A stretch of 55,324 nucleotides of DNA from PALSA-612 sp046729255 (GCA_046729255.1 JBKPGF010000074.1:1-55324), one strand, 5' to 3'. Numbered from the stretch's first letter, positions 26,004 to 34,628 are shown. Numbers and translations: made by a program. Notes: generated by a model from the sequence alone, not told the origin.

Positions 26004-26617
26004 ACCGGTTCGAGCAGGCCGTCTACGACTGCATGAACCCGACGGCAGAGTTGCTGGAGAAGACGACCAACCCGCTGCACCGCGCGATGCTCCTGAACTT
26101 CTGGCGCCACGTGCACCTCGAGGGGGCAGGCGACTACGAGCGGATCACGGCGCCCGACATGATGGTCGACGAGCCCGTCTACCGCGTGACGTGGGGCGCG
26201 AACCCGGCCGTCATCACGGGCAAGCAGGGCGTGATCGATTTCTATAACAGCGTCGGCGAGGCCGTGCTCTGGAACTCCGACGACCTGCTCGCAGTCGGCG
26301 ACTGGGGCATCGCGGACGAGCTCACGTTCCACCAGCTCGCCGGCGGCGCCGATCTCCAGGCGGTCGGCTACGAGGTGGAGGATCCCGCGGCCGTCTACCA
26401 CCTCTGGAGCCGGCAGGCGTTCATCTGGCCATACGACAGCCAGGCCCGCTTGATCGGCGAGAACCTCTACGAGGACAAGACGAGCCTCGAGCTGGAAGAG
26501 GTGAGCGCCGACGAGGCGATCACCCCGGCGCGGGTGCGAGAGATCCACCGGGAGCAGCTCGCGAAGCTCGAGGCCGAGCGCGGCGAGAGCTTCTGGGTGT
26601 TCGGCGCCGGTAGCTAG
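26000..26617 (+). CDS. NTF2-like/SnoaL-like protein of unknown function
   Basis: 205 residues, soluble and acidic. The GTG start overlaps the amidohydrolase stop (GTGA). LLNFWRHVHLEGAGDYERITA, VYRVTWGANPAVITGKQGVIDFY and WGIADELTFHQLAGGADLQAVG follow the helix-sheet order of an NTF2-like fold, as in nuclear-transport-factor/polyketide-cyclase-like enzymes. The final 60 residues (IGENLYEDKTSLELEEVSAD onward) are helical. Its operon with the amidase and amidohydrolase suggests an accessory isomerase or dehydratase in the same pathway, but the function is not known. Confidence 0.6.
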   Translation: MNRFEQAVYDCMNPTAELLEKTTNPLHRAMLLNFWRHVHLEGAGDYERITAPDMMVDEPVYRVTWGANPAVITGKQGVIDFYNSVGEAVLWNSDDLLAVGDWGIADELTFHQLAGGADLQAVGYEVEDPAAVYHLWSRQAFIWPYDSQARLIGENLYEDKTSLELEEVSADEAITPARVREIHREQLAKLEAERGESFWVFGAGS

Positions 26618-27645
26618 TCGGCGAGGAACGCTTCCAGTCGCGCGCCCTCTTCCGCGACGTCGCCCTTCGCCGCGCGTGAGAGCGGCGTGAACGGCTTCGT
26701 GACGACGCGGCCGTCCTCGACAACCCACGTGCCGGCGACGAGCCCGTCGACGAGGAACGTCTGGGCGACGTCGCCGTTTTGGCCGATGACCGTCTTGCGG
26801 TACTGCTCCGGGAGCACGCGCGTCCGGTCGGCGAACGCGAGCAGGAGGTTGTCCCACTTCGGCAGGAAGCGAACGGCCGCCGGCGCCTCGGGATCCGGGA
26901 GGGGAGCGCGTGGGACGTCGAGGAGCTCGCGGCCCTGCTCGTCGCGGAAGCGCCGCAGCGGCTCCAACCGGTCGAGCGCCCTCTGCACCTCCGGCATGCG
27001 CATCATCACCCACTGCCTGACGTCCTGACGCGACGCCGGCCCGAAGGCGGCGAGGTAGCGGCGGAACATCTCCGCGCGCGCCTCGGTGGGGTCGTGTTCC
27101 TCCGGCTCCTCGAGCGCGACGTACCGACCGCCCGGACGGGCGCGCCAGAGCGCCGTCTCGTGGTGGTGGACGACGTGAGCGCGCACCCGGGCCGCGCTCC
27201 AGGCGCGACGTGCGTCGATCCCGGTCAGGCCGTGCTCTCCCTCGAGGAACGCGAGACCCTCCGTCGTCGTCACGGGGCCGTCGGCGGCCAGCGAACGCAC
27301 CAGCGGCGCGAGCCGTTTCGCGAGCTCCGACTGCCACGGGTAGTTCGTTTCGGTCTGCGCGGCGCGAATCAGCGCGTAGTCCCGCCGGGTGACGAGGTGC
27401 AGCGTCTGTCGCATGGCGGTCGCCTTGATGACGGCGCCCGACCTCAGCTGGCGCTCCAGCGCCTCCCGCCGGAAGCTCGTGGTGCGCGTCCAGATGCCGA
27501 CATAGGGTGCCGGCGGCCACTGGGCCTGCACTCCCACCAGGCGCTCGATGACCGCCGCCGGCGACAGCCGCTTGCGCTCGAGCAGCAGCTGGCGGGCGAG
27601 GGTCGCGCGGTTGAGCTCGCGGAGCGTGAGGACGCGCTCGGCCAC
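26614..27645 (-). CDS. AlkZ-like winged-helix protein (HTH_42), paralogue 1
   Basis: 343 residues. Starts VLTLRELNRATLARQLLLER, then GVQAQWPPAPYVGIWTRT with Gln at residues 40 and 42: the QxQ catalytic motif of AlkZ-type DNA glycosylases. The central MRQTLHLVTRRDYALI, FRRYLAAFGPASRQDVRQWV and C-terminal RFLPKWDNLLLAFADRTRVLP and TFLVDGLVAGTWVVEDG are family hallmarks. AlkZ in Streptomyces excises bulky or cross-linked alkylated bases, and E. coli YcaQ is related. Most actinobacterial members are untested, so DNA-repair function is inference. Two further paralogues lie at 35231-37308. Confidence 0.78.
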   Translation of the reverse strand: MAERVLTLRELNRATLARQLLLERKRLSPAAVIERLVGVQAQWPPAPYVGIWTRTTSFRREALERQLRSGAVIKATAMRQTLHLVTRRDYALIRAAQTETNYPWQSELAKRLAPLVRSLAADGPVTTTEGLAFLEGEHGLTGIDARRAWSAARVRAHVVHHHETALWRARPGGRYVALEEPEEHDPTEARAEMFRRYLAAFGPASRQDVRQWVMMRMPEVQRALDRLEPLRRFRDEQGRELLDVPRAPLPDPEAPAAVRFLPKWDNLLLAFADRTRVLPEQYRKTVIGQNGDVAQTFLVDGLVAGTWVVEDGRVVTKPFTPLSRAAKGDVAEEGARLEAFLAD

Positions 27646-27682
27646 GAGCCTACGCTACACACTGCTCGGATACGGTCCGCGT

Positions 27683-28849
27683 GTGCCCGAAGAGGAATTG
27701 GAGCCCGAGCTCGATGCCGAGCACCAGGTAACGCCGCTCGAGCTGTTCTTCGACCTCGTGTTCGTGTTCGCGCTGACGGAGGTCACGACCATGCTCGCAA
27801 CCGACCCGACATGGGCCGGCGTGCTGCGCGGGATGCTCGTGCTCGCCGCGCTCTGGTGGGCCTGGGCGGTGTACGCGTGGTTGACGAGCGCGTCCGACGT
27901 CGACGAGGGCGTCGACCGGCTGGCGATGCTCGCGTCGACGGCGGCCATGCTGATCGTCGCCCTGTCGGTGCCTGGGGCCTTCGGTGACGATGCCGTGCTG
28001 TTCGGCGTCGCGTACTTCGTCGTCCGCGCCCTGCACCTCGTGCTGTCGGCCGTCGTCAGCCGCGAGGATCCCACCCGGATCCCTGCGTTGCTCCGGTTCG
28101 CCCCGACAGCGCTTCTCGGCGCCACGTTGCTGATCGTCGCCGGCTTTCTCGACGGAAACGAGCGCATTGCGCTGTGGGTCGTCGCCCTGACGATCGACTA
28201 CCTCGGCCCGGTCATCATCGGCGTCGGCGAGTACGGGTGGGCCGTCGCGCCGGAGCACTTCGCCGAAAGGCACGGCCTGATCATCCTCATCGCGCTCGGC
28301 GAATCGATCATCGCCATCGGCATCGGCGCCGGGTTCGACGTGGACGCGGGGGTGATCGTGGCCGCGGTGCTCGGCATCGTCGTCGTCTCGGCGCTCTGGT
28401 GGCTCTACTTCGACGTGGCGGCGATCTTCGCGCGGACGCGGCTCATGCAGGCGAGGGGGACCGTCCTTCACTGGCTCGCGCTACACGCGTACAGCTATCT
28501 CCACTTGCCGATGATGGCCGGCATCGTGCTCTTCGCTCTCGGCCTGAAGACGACGCTCGGCGACGTCGGCGCGACGCTCGACACGGTGCCTGCTGTCGCA
28601 CTGTGCGGCGGTGCGGCGCTCTATCTGCTCGGACACGTCGCGTTCCTCTTGCGAGTGACCAGGAGAGTTTTCCGGCGGCGGACGATCGGCGGCGTCGCGC
28701 TGCTCGCCCTCATCCCCGCTGCGCTCACGATCCCGGCGCTCGCCGCGCTCGCGCTCGTGAGCGCCGTGTGCTCGTTCGTCGTCGCCTACGAGGTGCTGCG
28801 CCATCGCGAGCACCGGCTCCAGGTCCGGCACCCGGAACTCGCATCGTGA
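27683..28849 (+). CDS. Low temperature requirement A (LtrA) family membrane protein
   Basis: 388 residues from GTG at 27683. VTPLELFFDLVFVFALTEVTTML is the diagnostic LtrA N-terminus, GVGEYGWAVAPEHFAERHGLIIL and ALGESIIAIGIGAG are the second signature (ERHGLF/ALGE), and ALWWLYFDVAA the third. About ten to twelve transmembrane segments. LtrA was first tied to growth at low temperature in Listeria; its molecular role is unknown. It is divergent from AlkZ-like paralogue 1 with only 37 bases between, and no clear ribosome site is visible. Confidence 0.85.
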   Translation: MPEEELEPELDAEHQVTPLELFFDLVFVFALTEVTTMLATDPTWAGVLRGMLVLAALWWAWAVYAWLTSASDVDEGVDRLAMLASTAAMLIVALSVPGAFGDDAVLFGVAYFVVRALHLVLSAVVSREDPTRIPALLRFAPTALLGATLLIVAGFLDGNERIALWVVALTIDYLGPVIIGVGEYGWAVAPEHFAERHGLIILIALGESIIAIGIGAGFDVDAGVIVAAVLGIVVVSALWWLYFDVAAIFARTRLMQARGTVLHWLALHAYSYLHLPMMAGIVLFALGLKTTLGDVGATLDTVPAVALCGGAALYLLGHVAFLLRVTRRVFRRRTIGGVALLALIPAALTIPALAALALVSAVCSFVVAYEVLRHREHRLQVRHPELAS

Positions 28850-28914
28850 GCACCGTTGAAACATTGCGCGGCCCGGTCGACGTCACTGAGCTCGGCCGGA
28901 CGCTCATGCACGAC
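28846..28914 (+). pseudogene. N-terminal stub of a phosphotriesterase-family hydrolase
   Basis: The GTG at 28846-28848 overlaps the LtrA stop (GTGA), and the 23 residues STVETLRGPVDVTELG plus RTLMHD match the N-terminus of phosphotriesterase-related proteins, which continue with the metal motif HEHVF. Here the match stops at the first His: the frame runs on as unrelated sequence (NPRRFSSARW...) to 29007, antisense to the serine-hydrolase gene. The metal centre and the rest of the barrel are absent, so the gene is dead. Identification rests on a short but characteristic stretch. Confidence 0.6.
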
Positions 28915-28954
28915 AACCCGCGCCGGTTCTCGAGCGCTAGGTGGCGCGGCGCCG

Positions 28955-30058
28955 TCAGCCCTTGCAGAAGACCTCTTGGGCATCGGCGAGTAGTCGTGGC
29001 CCGCTGATCTTCCGGTCGATGTTGACCATGACCACTGCGACGCGTCGACCGTTCGGAGTCGACAAGGCGACGGTGCGATAGCCCGGGAAGTCCCCGTCGT
29101 GGCCGAAGGCCCTGCCGCAGGGCGTGTGAAAGACGGCAAGGCCGAGCGCGTAGTCGTGACCGGCGACAGGCGTCTTCATGGTTGCCAGCACAGCCGGCTG
29201 CAGCAGACGACCGCCGAGCAGCGCAGCGTAGAACGCGGCGACGTCCCCCGCACTGGAGACAATCTGGCCCGCTCCCCACCCTGAGGGGCTGAGGAGAGTG
29301 CTGACGTCGACGAGCGTCCCCGGAGGGCGCGGGATCGGCGGACGGCTGACGACGTAGCCGTGAGCGAATCGCCCTCCGATCGCGGTTCGTGTCGGAAACG
29401 AAGTCGAGCGCAACGAGAGCCGTCCAAAGAGCCGCTGCCCGAGCTGCCGTGCGAGCGAACGGCCGGTGACCGCCTCCACCACGAGCCCGAGCAGGACGTA
29501 GTTCGTGTTGGAATAGGCCCAGCTCGATCCGGGCTTGAACAGCGGCGGGTGTGCCGTCGCGACGCCGACGAGCTCGCGTGGCGTCCAGACGCGCCCGGGC
29601 CTGGCGAAGCGCGCGGCTTGCCACTCCTCGTCGCTGTCGTAGTCGAAGAGCCCGCTCGTATGATTGAGCAGTTGGCGCATCGTGATCCCTGCGCCGTTCG
29701 GGACAAAGCCCGGCAACCTGCGTTCCACGGTGTCGTCGAGCCCGAGCCTTCCCTCTTCCACGAGTTGTAGGACTAGGGTCGCGACAAACGTCTTCGTGAC
29801 GCTCGCGATGCGATAGCGGTCGACGATGCGAAGGCGTAATCTCGGCGTGACTCGCGCGAGGCCGGCGACTGCTCCCTTCGTTCCGCCCCTCGTGCGCACG
29901 AGGGCGATCGCGCCTGGCGCCCCATCGGCGACCAGCCTACGGACGGTGTCCTCCGTGCCCGTTCCGGACGCGAGGGTTGTGGCCTCAGTGGCTCGCGCTG
30001 ATCCGACAGCGACGGCCGCCGCAACACAGGCCAGGCCGATTTGCAGACGGCGGTGCAG
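28955..30058 (-). CDS. Secreted serine hydrolase (beta-lactamase/D-alanyl-D-alanine carboxypeptidase family)
   Basis: The SxxK nucleophile lies in RIASVTKTFVATLVLQ, the second motif is YSNTNYVLLG (YxN) and the third is FGHDGDFPGY (HxG). ITMRQLLNHTSGLFDYDSDE is the usual class C/DD-peptidase segment. A GTG at 29899 would omit conserved N-terminal sequence (RRLVADGAPGAIALVR). In-frame codons continue upstream to 30058, where a CTG preceded by GGAGGGAG at six bases would give a signal peptide (RRLQIGLACVAAAVAVG) and 367 residues. No ATG, GTG or TTG exists between an upstream TAG and this CTG, so a CTG start is the best reading. Acts outside the membrane on D-Ala peptides or related esters. Confidence 0.75.
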   Translation of the reverse strand: MHRRLQIGLACVAAAVAVGSARATEATTLASGTGTEDTVRRLVADGAPGAIALVRTRGGTKGAVAGLARVTPRLRLRIVDRYRIASVTKTFVATLVLQLVEEGRLGLDDTVERRLPGFVPNGAGITMRQLLNHTSGLFDYDSDEEWQAARFARPGRVWTPRELVGVATAHPPLFKPGSSWAYSNTNYVLLGLVVEAVTGRSLARQLGQRLFGRLSLRSTSFPTRTAIGGRFAHGYVVSRPPIPRPPGTLVDVSTLLSPSGWGAGQIVSSAGDVAAFYAALLGGRLLQPAVLATMKTPVAGHDYALGLAVFHTPCGRAFGHDGDFPGYRTVALSTPNGRRVAVVMVNIDRKISGPRLLADAQEVFCKG

Positions 30059-30221
30059 GGCGCACTCCCTCCGGTTCTGACCAGTTCCATTCTACGCCCG
30101 CTCCGACGCCGCGAAGACAGGCCAAGGTTGTCGAACAACTTCGCGCCGTCAGCGATGGTCGCGGCGCGGAACCTCAGACGGCGCGGAGGTGTATCTGCTG
30201 CATCCGACCGAGGAGGCGCGC

Positions 30222-30641
30222 ATGCGCAAGCCACTGATCATCCTCGCCGCAGCCCTGGCGCTGGTGGGCGCGAGCACGGCGCTCGCCGGAGGCTGGGCGA
30301 CCGTCAAGCTGAGCTCGTCGCCGAAGGACGTGTCTGCCGGCGAGCCGTGGGTCGTGAACATCAGGGTGCTCCAGCACGGCCTCGCGAGTCAGCCGCTGTG
30401 CTGCCTGAAGCCGACGATCACGATCCGCAAGATCGCGGCTGCCCGCTCGGCGAGCTCGAGCTCCAAAGTGTCAAAGACCTTCCGGGCGAAGTGGATGAGC
30501 AACCTCGGCGTCTACCGTGCCCGCGTCGTGTTCCCGAGCGCAGGCACGTGGCGCTACGAGGTCTGGGACGGCTTCGTCCAGTACGGCGGCGCGAGGACGC
30601 ACACGTTCGCGCCGGTGAAGATCGCGCGGTCGAGTACCTAG
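30222..30641 (+). CDS. Secreted protein of unknown function (immunoglobulin/YtkA-like beta domain)
   Basis: 139 residues. ATG at 30222 follows GAGGAGG, so the start is firm. Signal peptide KPLIILAAALALVGASTALA, then a small beta-rich domain: WATVKLSSSPKDVSAGEPWV, VNIRVLQHG, PTITIRKI, GVYRARVVFPSAGTWRYEV. The pattern (G-x-W-x-V-N-I, then a-G-T-W-R-Y-E-V near the end) resembles YtkA/FixH-like or CopC-like extracytoplasmic domains. Two cysteines (CC) lie in a loop. A strong hairpin follows immediately downstream. No partner is evident. Confidence 0.6.
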   Translation: MRKPLIILAAALALVGASTALAGGWATVKLSSSPKDVSAGEPWVVNIRVLQHGLASQPLCCLKPTITIRKIAAARSASSSSKVSKTFRAKWMSNLGVYRARVVFPSAGTWRYEVWDGFVQYGGARTHTFAPVKIARSST

Positions 30642-30654
30642 GCTCACGAACGGA

Positions 30655-30685
30655 GTGAGGGGGGCCGCGCGAGCGGCCCCCTCAC
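30655..30685 (+). terminator. Rho-independent-like hairpin
   Basis: GTGAGGGGGGCCGC (30655-30668) pairs with GCGGCCCCCTCAC (30673-30685) around a GCGA loop; one bulged G. Very stable stem but no T tract, as is common in high-GC actinobacteria. It starts 14 bases after the stop of the secreted-protein gene. Confidence 0.6.
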
Positions 30686-30704
30686 GTACGCTCGTGGGAG
30701 CGCA

Positions 30705-31082
30705 ATGCAGACGAGCAAGCTGCTCCATCGATCCGCGGTCCGCATCGCCCTCGGCGTGGCAGTGGTCTTGTCGGTGCCGTTGATGGCGATGCAGTTCACC
30801 GACGAGGTGGTCTGGACCGTCGGGGACTTCGTCGTCGTCGGCGTCCTGCTGGCGGTCATCGGCATCGCACTCGAGCTGACACTGAAGGGAGCGGGAAGCC
30901 TCGCCACCGCTGTCGGCGTCGCGGCCCTCGGGGTCATGTCGGGCCTGTGGGGAATGGCCGGTGACGCGCCCGGGCTCGTCCTCCTGGGGCTCCTGCTCAT
31001 CGCGAGCGCGTGTGCGCTCGCGGCGAGGGCCCGGCGCGGCCGATCCGCATTACGTGCTGGGCGCACTCCGCCATCGGGGTAG
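30705..31082 (+). CDS. Small integral membrane protein of unknown function
   Basis: 125 residues from ATG with GGGAG upstream. Three hydrophobic segments: AVRIALGVAVVLSVPLMAM, VGDFVVVGVLLAVIGIALEL and a long stretch covering VGVAALGVMSGLWGM and LVLLGLLLIASACALAARAR, ending with a basic tail. The motif FTDEVVWTVGDFVV after the first helix is typical of small actinobacterial and planctomycetal membrane proteins with no assigned role. Its last 33 bases overlap the convergent gene at 31050. Confidence 0.6.
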   Translation: MQTSKLLHRSAVRIALGVAVVLSVPLMAMQFTDEVVWTVGDFVVVGVLLAVIGIALELTLKGAGSLATAVGVAALGVMSGLWGMAGDAPGLVLLGLLLIASACALAARARRGRSALRAGRTPPSG

Positions 31083-31730
31083 CCCCGCCCAGGCGAGTCT
31101 CCCGCCGGAAGTCGGCTCCAGCCCGAGACAGAGGAATACCCGCGGCCGAGTGACCCGATCCACGATCTGCTCGAGGGATGGTGGCAAGGCGCGCGAGCGG
31201 TAGCGCCTCAACTGCTTCGTCAGGGAAGCGAGATCGACCTCGCGCGCGAGCTCGGTTCGTTCGACGATGAACGCCGTGAAGCTCGCGGTGGGAAGTGAGA
31301 CACCGACGACCTCCGCCGACGTCTCGAGGAACGTGCGGAGGGCGAGCTCGAGGGCCAGTCGGCGCGGAACGAGATCCGCCGCGGGGCGGGCGACGCGACC
31401 AACGGGGTAGGGGCAGACAGCGCCGGCCGGGCAGATCGTGTACCAGATGCCGTTGTCGGCGGAGAGGTAGCGAATCTCGAGCAGGTCCGGCGCCAGGAGC
31501 GCAAATGACTCGACCACGCCGGTCGAGCTCGCCTCCGTGACTGCCAACCCACGGCTCGGCAGCGCTCGGTAGCGAGCATCGAGCTGGGCCCGAATCGTCT
31601 CTGCGCGTACGAGCGACCTGGGCTCGAGAGCTAAGGCTTCGCCTCGGGCGGGCACAGCAACGGCCAGACACATCAAGACGACGGCGCCGAGAGACCCCGT
31701 CGGACGTAGCAATCGACCTGTCGCCTCCAC
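31050..31730 (-). CDS. Secreted protein of unknown function, paralogue A of a two-member family
   Basis: 226 residues from GTG; a TTG at 31712 would give 220. The hydrophobic start SLGAVVLMCLAVAVPARGEALA is a signal peptide. The core closely matches the gene at 53780-54424: VTEASSTGVVES, ADNGIWYTICPAGAVCPYP, ARPAADLVPRRLALELALRT, ETSAEVVGVSLPT, FIVERTELARE and ITRPR/LGLEPT-like TRPRVFLCLGLEPTSGGR. Two Cys in the ICP..A.CPYP segment may form a disulfide. No known enzyme motif is visible. It lies downstream of the LAL regulator gene on the same strand, 66 bases away. Confidence 0.65.
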   Translation of the reverse strand: MEATGRLLRPTGSLGAVVLMCLAVAVPARGEALALEPRSLVRAETIRAQLDARYRALPSRGLAVTEASSTGVVESFALLAPDLLEIRYLSADNGIWYTICPAGAVCPYPVGRVARPAADLVPRRLALELALRTFLETSAEVVGVSLPTASFTAFIVERTELAREVDLASLTKQLRRYRSRALPPSLEQIVDRVTRPRVFLCLGLEPTSGGRLAWAGLPRWRSAPST

Positions 31731-31796
31731 ACGACGATCGTGCGGCAGACGGCCGGCGCCGTCTGCGGCAGAAGTACCTAATTGCGCGGTACGCGA

Positions 31797-34457
31797 CTAC
31801 CTATGTTCCAGAAGACCGAGGCGGTCGGCGGCGGCGATTGCCTCACCTCGCGAACGAGCCCCGAGCTTACGGAGGATCGAGGAAACGTGGTGATCCACCG
31901 TTCGGCGAGACAGGACGAGCCGCTCTGCGATGTCGGCGTTACGGAGCCCTTCGGCGAGGAGGTCCAGAACCTCCGCCTCGCGGACGGTGAGGCCCGCCGG
32001 ACTCGCCTGCGTCGTGTGTCGCGGCCCCTGGGGAAGCCCACGGGCACCCCGTGCGCGCAACCTGCGCGCGACGATTCGCGCAGCCGCTCGTGCTCCGAGG
32101 CGGTTGAGCTCGTCCAGGGCCTTGCGCTGAGCGACCTCGTCGCCCTCGGCGAGGGCGAGAGCGGCTTCGTACGGGCAGCCGGCCTCCCCCCATTGCTCTG
32201 CGGCGCTAGCCCAGTCTCCGCGGGCCTGCGCTGCGAACGGGCCGCGTGCGTAGTCGGGAAGCTCCACGTCGATTCCGGCGACCCCGCGCCAGTAGCCGAG
32301 CTCCGAGACGGGCCACGATGCACGACGCTCGAGGGCTACCACGAATACGCGTTCGGTGGCCTCTCCGATCGTTTCAGTCTTTCCGAGGAGCCAGGCCGTC
32401 TCTGCCTTCGCGGCGGCCAGCTGCGACGTCCACCACAGCGAGTCGGCGCCCCTCTCCACGAGCTGCTCAGTCTCCGCGAGCGGCTCCTCCGCGCCGGCGT
32501 CGCCGCGACGGGCTCGGAGCAGGCCGAGAGTCATGTTGGCTTGGGCCAGCATCGCCTTGCAGCTGTGGGCCATCGCGACCCCAAGCGTCGAAGAGGCGGC
32601 ATCCCAGTCGCCCTCCTCGAACTCGAGCCAGGCACGCATCGCCAGCAGGAACTGGCCCCAGATCTTGAGATCGCGTTCCTCGCAGTACGCGAGCGCGGGC
32701 TCGACGTAGCTCCGCATGCGCACGAGTGACCGCGCGCGCGAGGCAGCGATCCCTGCGAGCACATATGCCCGTCCGACCTGATTCTCGAGACCATCGCGCT
32801 GGGCGACATCGAGCGCGTCGTCGATCCGTGCCCACCCGTCCTGGGAGCCGTCCATCACCATTGCAGTGCCGAGTGTCGCCAGGGCCGCGATCCGCGGCTC
32901 GACGCTCTCGATCTCGTCGGCGAGCTCGAGCGCGCGCGTAATCCAGTCGCGTGTCTCGTCCGAGCTCTCGTCGAGGTTCGTCAGCGACGCGAGCACGTTG
33001 TACGTCATTGCGAGCTCGTATCCCGGTTCCACCCCCTCGAGCACCGAGACCGCCTCCTGTGCACTGCGCGCAGCGGCTCCGATGTCGCCCCAGACGAGCG
33101 ACGCGGTTGCCCGCCACCGCAGCATCGCGCCGAGCTGAAGCTCAGCGCCAGGCCCGCGCAGCCGATCGACGGCGTTCGAAATCGAGCCCAATGCCTCTTC
33201 CTCCTGGTTCGTGAGGAAGCACTCGTACGAGTGCGCTCCGAGCAGGGTCACTCTCGGGCCGGGGTCCAGCCCGTCGCCGAAGCGAAGCGCCCGGCCGTAC
33301 TGTGCGGCTGCTTCCCAGTGCGCTCCGAACGACGCCGCGCGACCGGCGGCAGCCGGTGCATAGCGGAGGACGGCCTCTGCGTCGCGTGCGCCTTCGGCAT
33401 GGTGAGCCAGGCGCACGAGATCGGGCGGCGCTGATGATTCCTCGAGGCTGGAGAGGATCTTCCGGTGGAGCTCGAGCGCTCTTCCGGGCGGAACTGCCGC
33501 CTCGACGGCACGCCGGGCGAGCTCGTGCCGGAACGAGACCGTCCCGCCCTCCATCACGAGCAATCCGGCATCGAGGCACGCGTCTAGGTCCTCGAGGGAT
33601 GCGTGTGCTTCGATCAGCGGCACCTCGGTTCGTGGCTGAGCCAGCGCGACGAGCTCGAGCAGCCCTCGCGCCGACTCGCCGGCGCGGGCGACCCTGGACA
33701 GTACGGCGTCCCGAACGGTGGACGGCACGTCGCCGTTGTCGCTGGCGAGAATCTCGCTGACGAAGAAGGGGTTGCCGTCAGACATCTCGTAGACGGCCTC
33801 CCCGTCACGGTCGGCCAGGGCTGCAAGCTGATCGACCGCGCTTCGTGAGAGCGGTGAGAGCGAGATGCGAAGCACGCCGTGCGCGTTCGCCAGCTCACCC
33901 AGAACCGTCCTCAGTGGATGAAGGCGGTCGAGCTCGTCGTCGCGATACGTTGCGAGCACGAGAGCGGGTACCTGATCGATTCGTCGTCCGAGCAGGCGAA
34001 GAACGTCGAGCGTCGCCTCGTCCGCCCAGTGCACGTCCTCGACGACGAGGAGCGTCGTGGTCGCCGACAGTTCCTCGAGCAGCTCCATGGCGACCTGATG
34101 CGGAGTCGCGCCATCCTCGACGAGTCGCCCGAGATCGCCTGTTGCGGACCGGGCTATGTCGACCATCGGCCCGAGCGGTCTCGGCGTGAAGAGCGAGTCG
34201 CACGTCCCCAACAGGACCCGGGAATCGCCGGCGTGCTCGCCGCTGAAGTGCTTCACGAGCGCTGTCTTGCCGATCCCCGCCTCACCGCGAACGAGGGCGA
34301 GCCGCCCCTCGCGCGCGCTCACGACGCTGGCGAGCCCATGCTCGAGCTTCTCGAGCGCCTCATCGCGCTCTAGAAGCGTCCGAGTTGCGGGGCCGGGCTC
34401 GGCGACGTTCGTCACGTGTACATCGTCGCCTACAACGGGTCTTGCTTCAAGAGTCAC
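31797..34457 (-). CDS. LuxR-family transcriptional regulator with AAA ATPase domain (LAL type)
   Basis: 886 residues, normal for a large ATP-binding LuxR (LAL/MalT-like) regulator. The N-terminal AAA domain has Walker A VRGEAGIGKTAL (residues 57-67) and Walker B LLVVEDVHWADEAT (136-149). A long middle region of helical TPR-like repeats (about 330-780) follows. The C-terminal LuxR helix-turn-helix is LTVREAEVLDLLAEGLRNAD, then IAERLVLSRRTVDHHVSSIL. Starts at GTG. Such proteins sense a ligand through the TPR region and activate nearby genes; the secreted paralogue A gene downstream is a possible target. Confidence 0.88.
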   Translation of the reverse strand: MTLEARPVVGDDVHVTNVAEPGPATRTLLERDEALEKLEHGLASVVSAREGRLALVRGEAGIGKTALVKHFSGEHAGDSRVLLGTCDSLFTPRPLGPMVDIARSATGDLGRLVEDGATPHQVAMELLEELSATTTLLVVEDVHWADEATLDVLRLLGRRIDQVPALVLATYRDDELDRLHPLRTVLGELANAHGVLRISLSPLSRSAVDQLAALADRDGEAVYEMSDGNPFFVSEILASDNGDVPSTVRDAVLSRVARAGESARGLLELVALAQPRTEVPLIEAHASLEDLDACLDAGLLVMEGGTVSFRHELARRAVEAAVPPGRALELHRKILSSLEESSAPPDLVRLAHHAEGARDAEAVLRYAPAAAGRAASFGAHWEAAAQYGRALRFGDGLDPGPRVTLLGAHSYECFLTNQEEEALGSISNAVDRLRGPGAELQLGAMLRWRATASLVWGDIGAAARSAQEAVSVLEGVEPGYELAMTYNVLASLTNLDESSDETRDWITRALELADEIESVEPRIAALATLGTAMVMDGSQDGWARIDDALDVAQRDGLENQVGRAYVLAGIAASRARSLVRMRSYVEPALAYCEERDLKIWGQFLLAMRAWLEFEEGDWDAASSTLGVAMAHSCKAMLAQANMTLGLLRARRGDAGAEEPLAETEQLVERGADSLWWTSQLAAAKAETAWLLGKTETIGEATERVFVVALERRASWPVSELGYWRGVAGIDVELPDYARGPFAAQARGDWASAAEQWGEAGCPYEAALALAEGDEVAQRKALDELNRLGARAAARIVARRLRARGARGLPQGPRHTTQASPAGLTVREAEVLDLLAEGLRNADIAERLVLSRRTVDHHVSSILRKLGARSRGEAIAAADRLGLLEHR

Positions 34458-34508
34458 GTCGCCGACATGCGCGGCCGCGGCTTACCGCGGCTCTCGGAGA
34501 GCGCCTCC

Positions 34509-34536
34509 CGGCCGAAAGTCGTGAGACTTTCGGCCG
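34509..34536 (-). terminator. Hairpin terminator after tRNA-Ala
   Basis: A perfect 12-bp inverted repeat, CGGCCGAAAGTC and GACTTTCGGCCG, around a GTGA loop (TCAC on the minus strand). It begins six bases past the 3' end of the tRNA on the minus strand, the expected place for its terminator, and it also precedes the LAL regulator start. No T tract follows. Confidence 0.65.
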
Positions 34537-34541
34537 CCGGA

Positions 34542-34614
34542 TGGAGCTAGGCGGATTCGAACCGCCGACCTCCTGGGTGCGATCCAGGCGCTCTCCCAGC
34601 TGAGCTATAGCCCC
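34542..34614 (-). tRNA. tRNA-Ala(CGC)
   Basis: 73 bases on the minus strand without encoded CCA. The acceptor stem GGGGCTA/TAGCTCC contains the G3-U70 wobble that identifies alanine tRNAs, with A73. D arm GCTC/GAGC, anticodon stem CCTGG/CCAGG with loop ATCGCAC giving anticodon CGC (reads GCG codons), and T arm GGCGG/CCGCC around TTCGAAT are all intact. Position 32 is A rather than the usual pyrimidine. Confidence 0.92.
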
Positions 34615-34628
34615 GGGAAGGGCACATT

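Noticed and set aside
25820..27520. Very long minus-strand open frame antisense to the amidohydrolase and NTF2-like genes
   Set aside because: Arg/Ala-rich shadow typical of high-GC DNA; the plus-strand genes have clear conserved motifs.
28955..29007. Continuation of the phosphotriesterase frame after 28914
   Set aside because: Sequence after the first His has no family similarity and lies antisense to the conserved C-terminus of the serine hydrolase.
30125..30145. LexA-like box (CGAA-CAAC-TTCG) upstream of the secreted protein gene
   Set aside because: Only four-base arms and no SOS-type gene adjacent; expected by chance in a window of this size.
34385..34603. Plus-strand ORF over the tRNA region
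   Set aside because: It is the antisense of tRNA-Ala and its terminator hairpin, with no ribosome site or family match.
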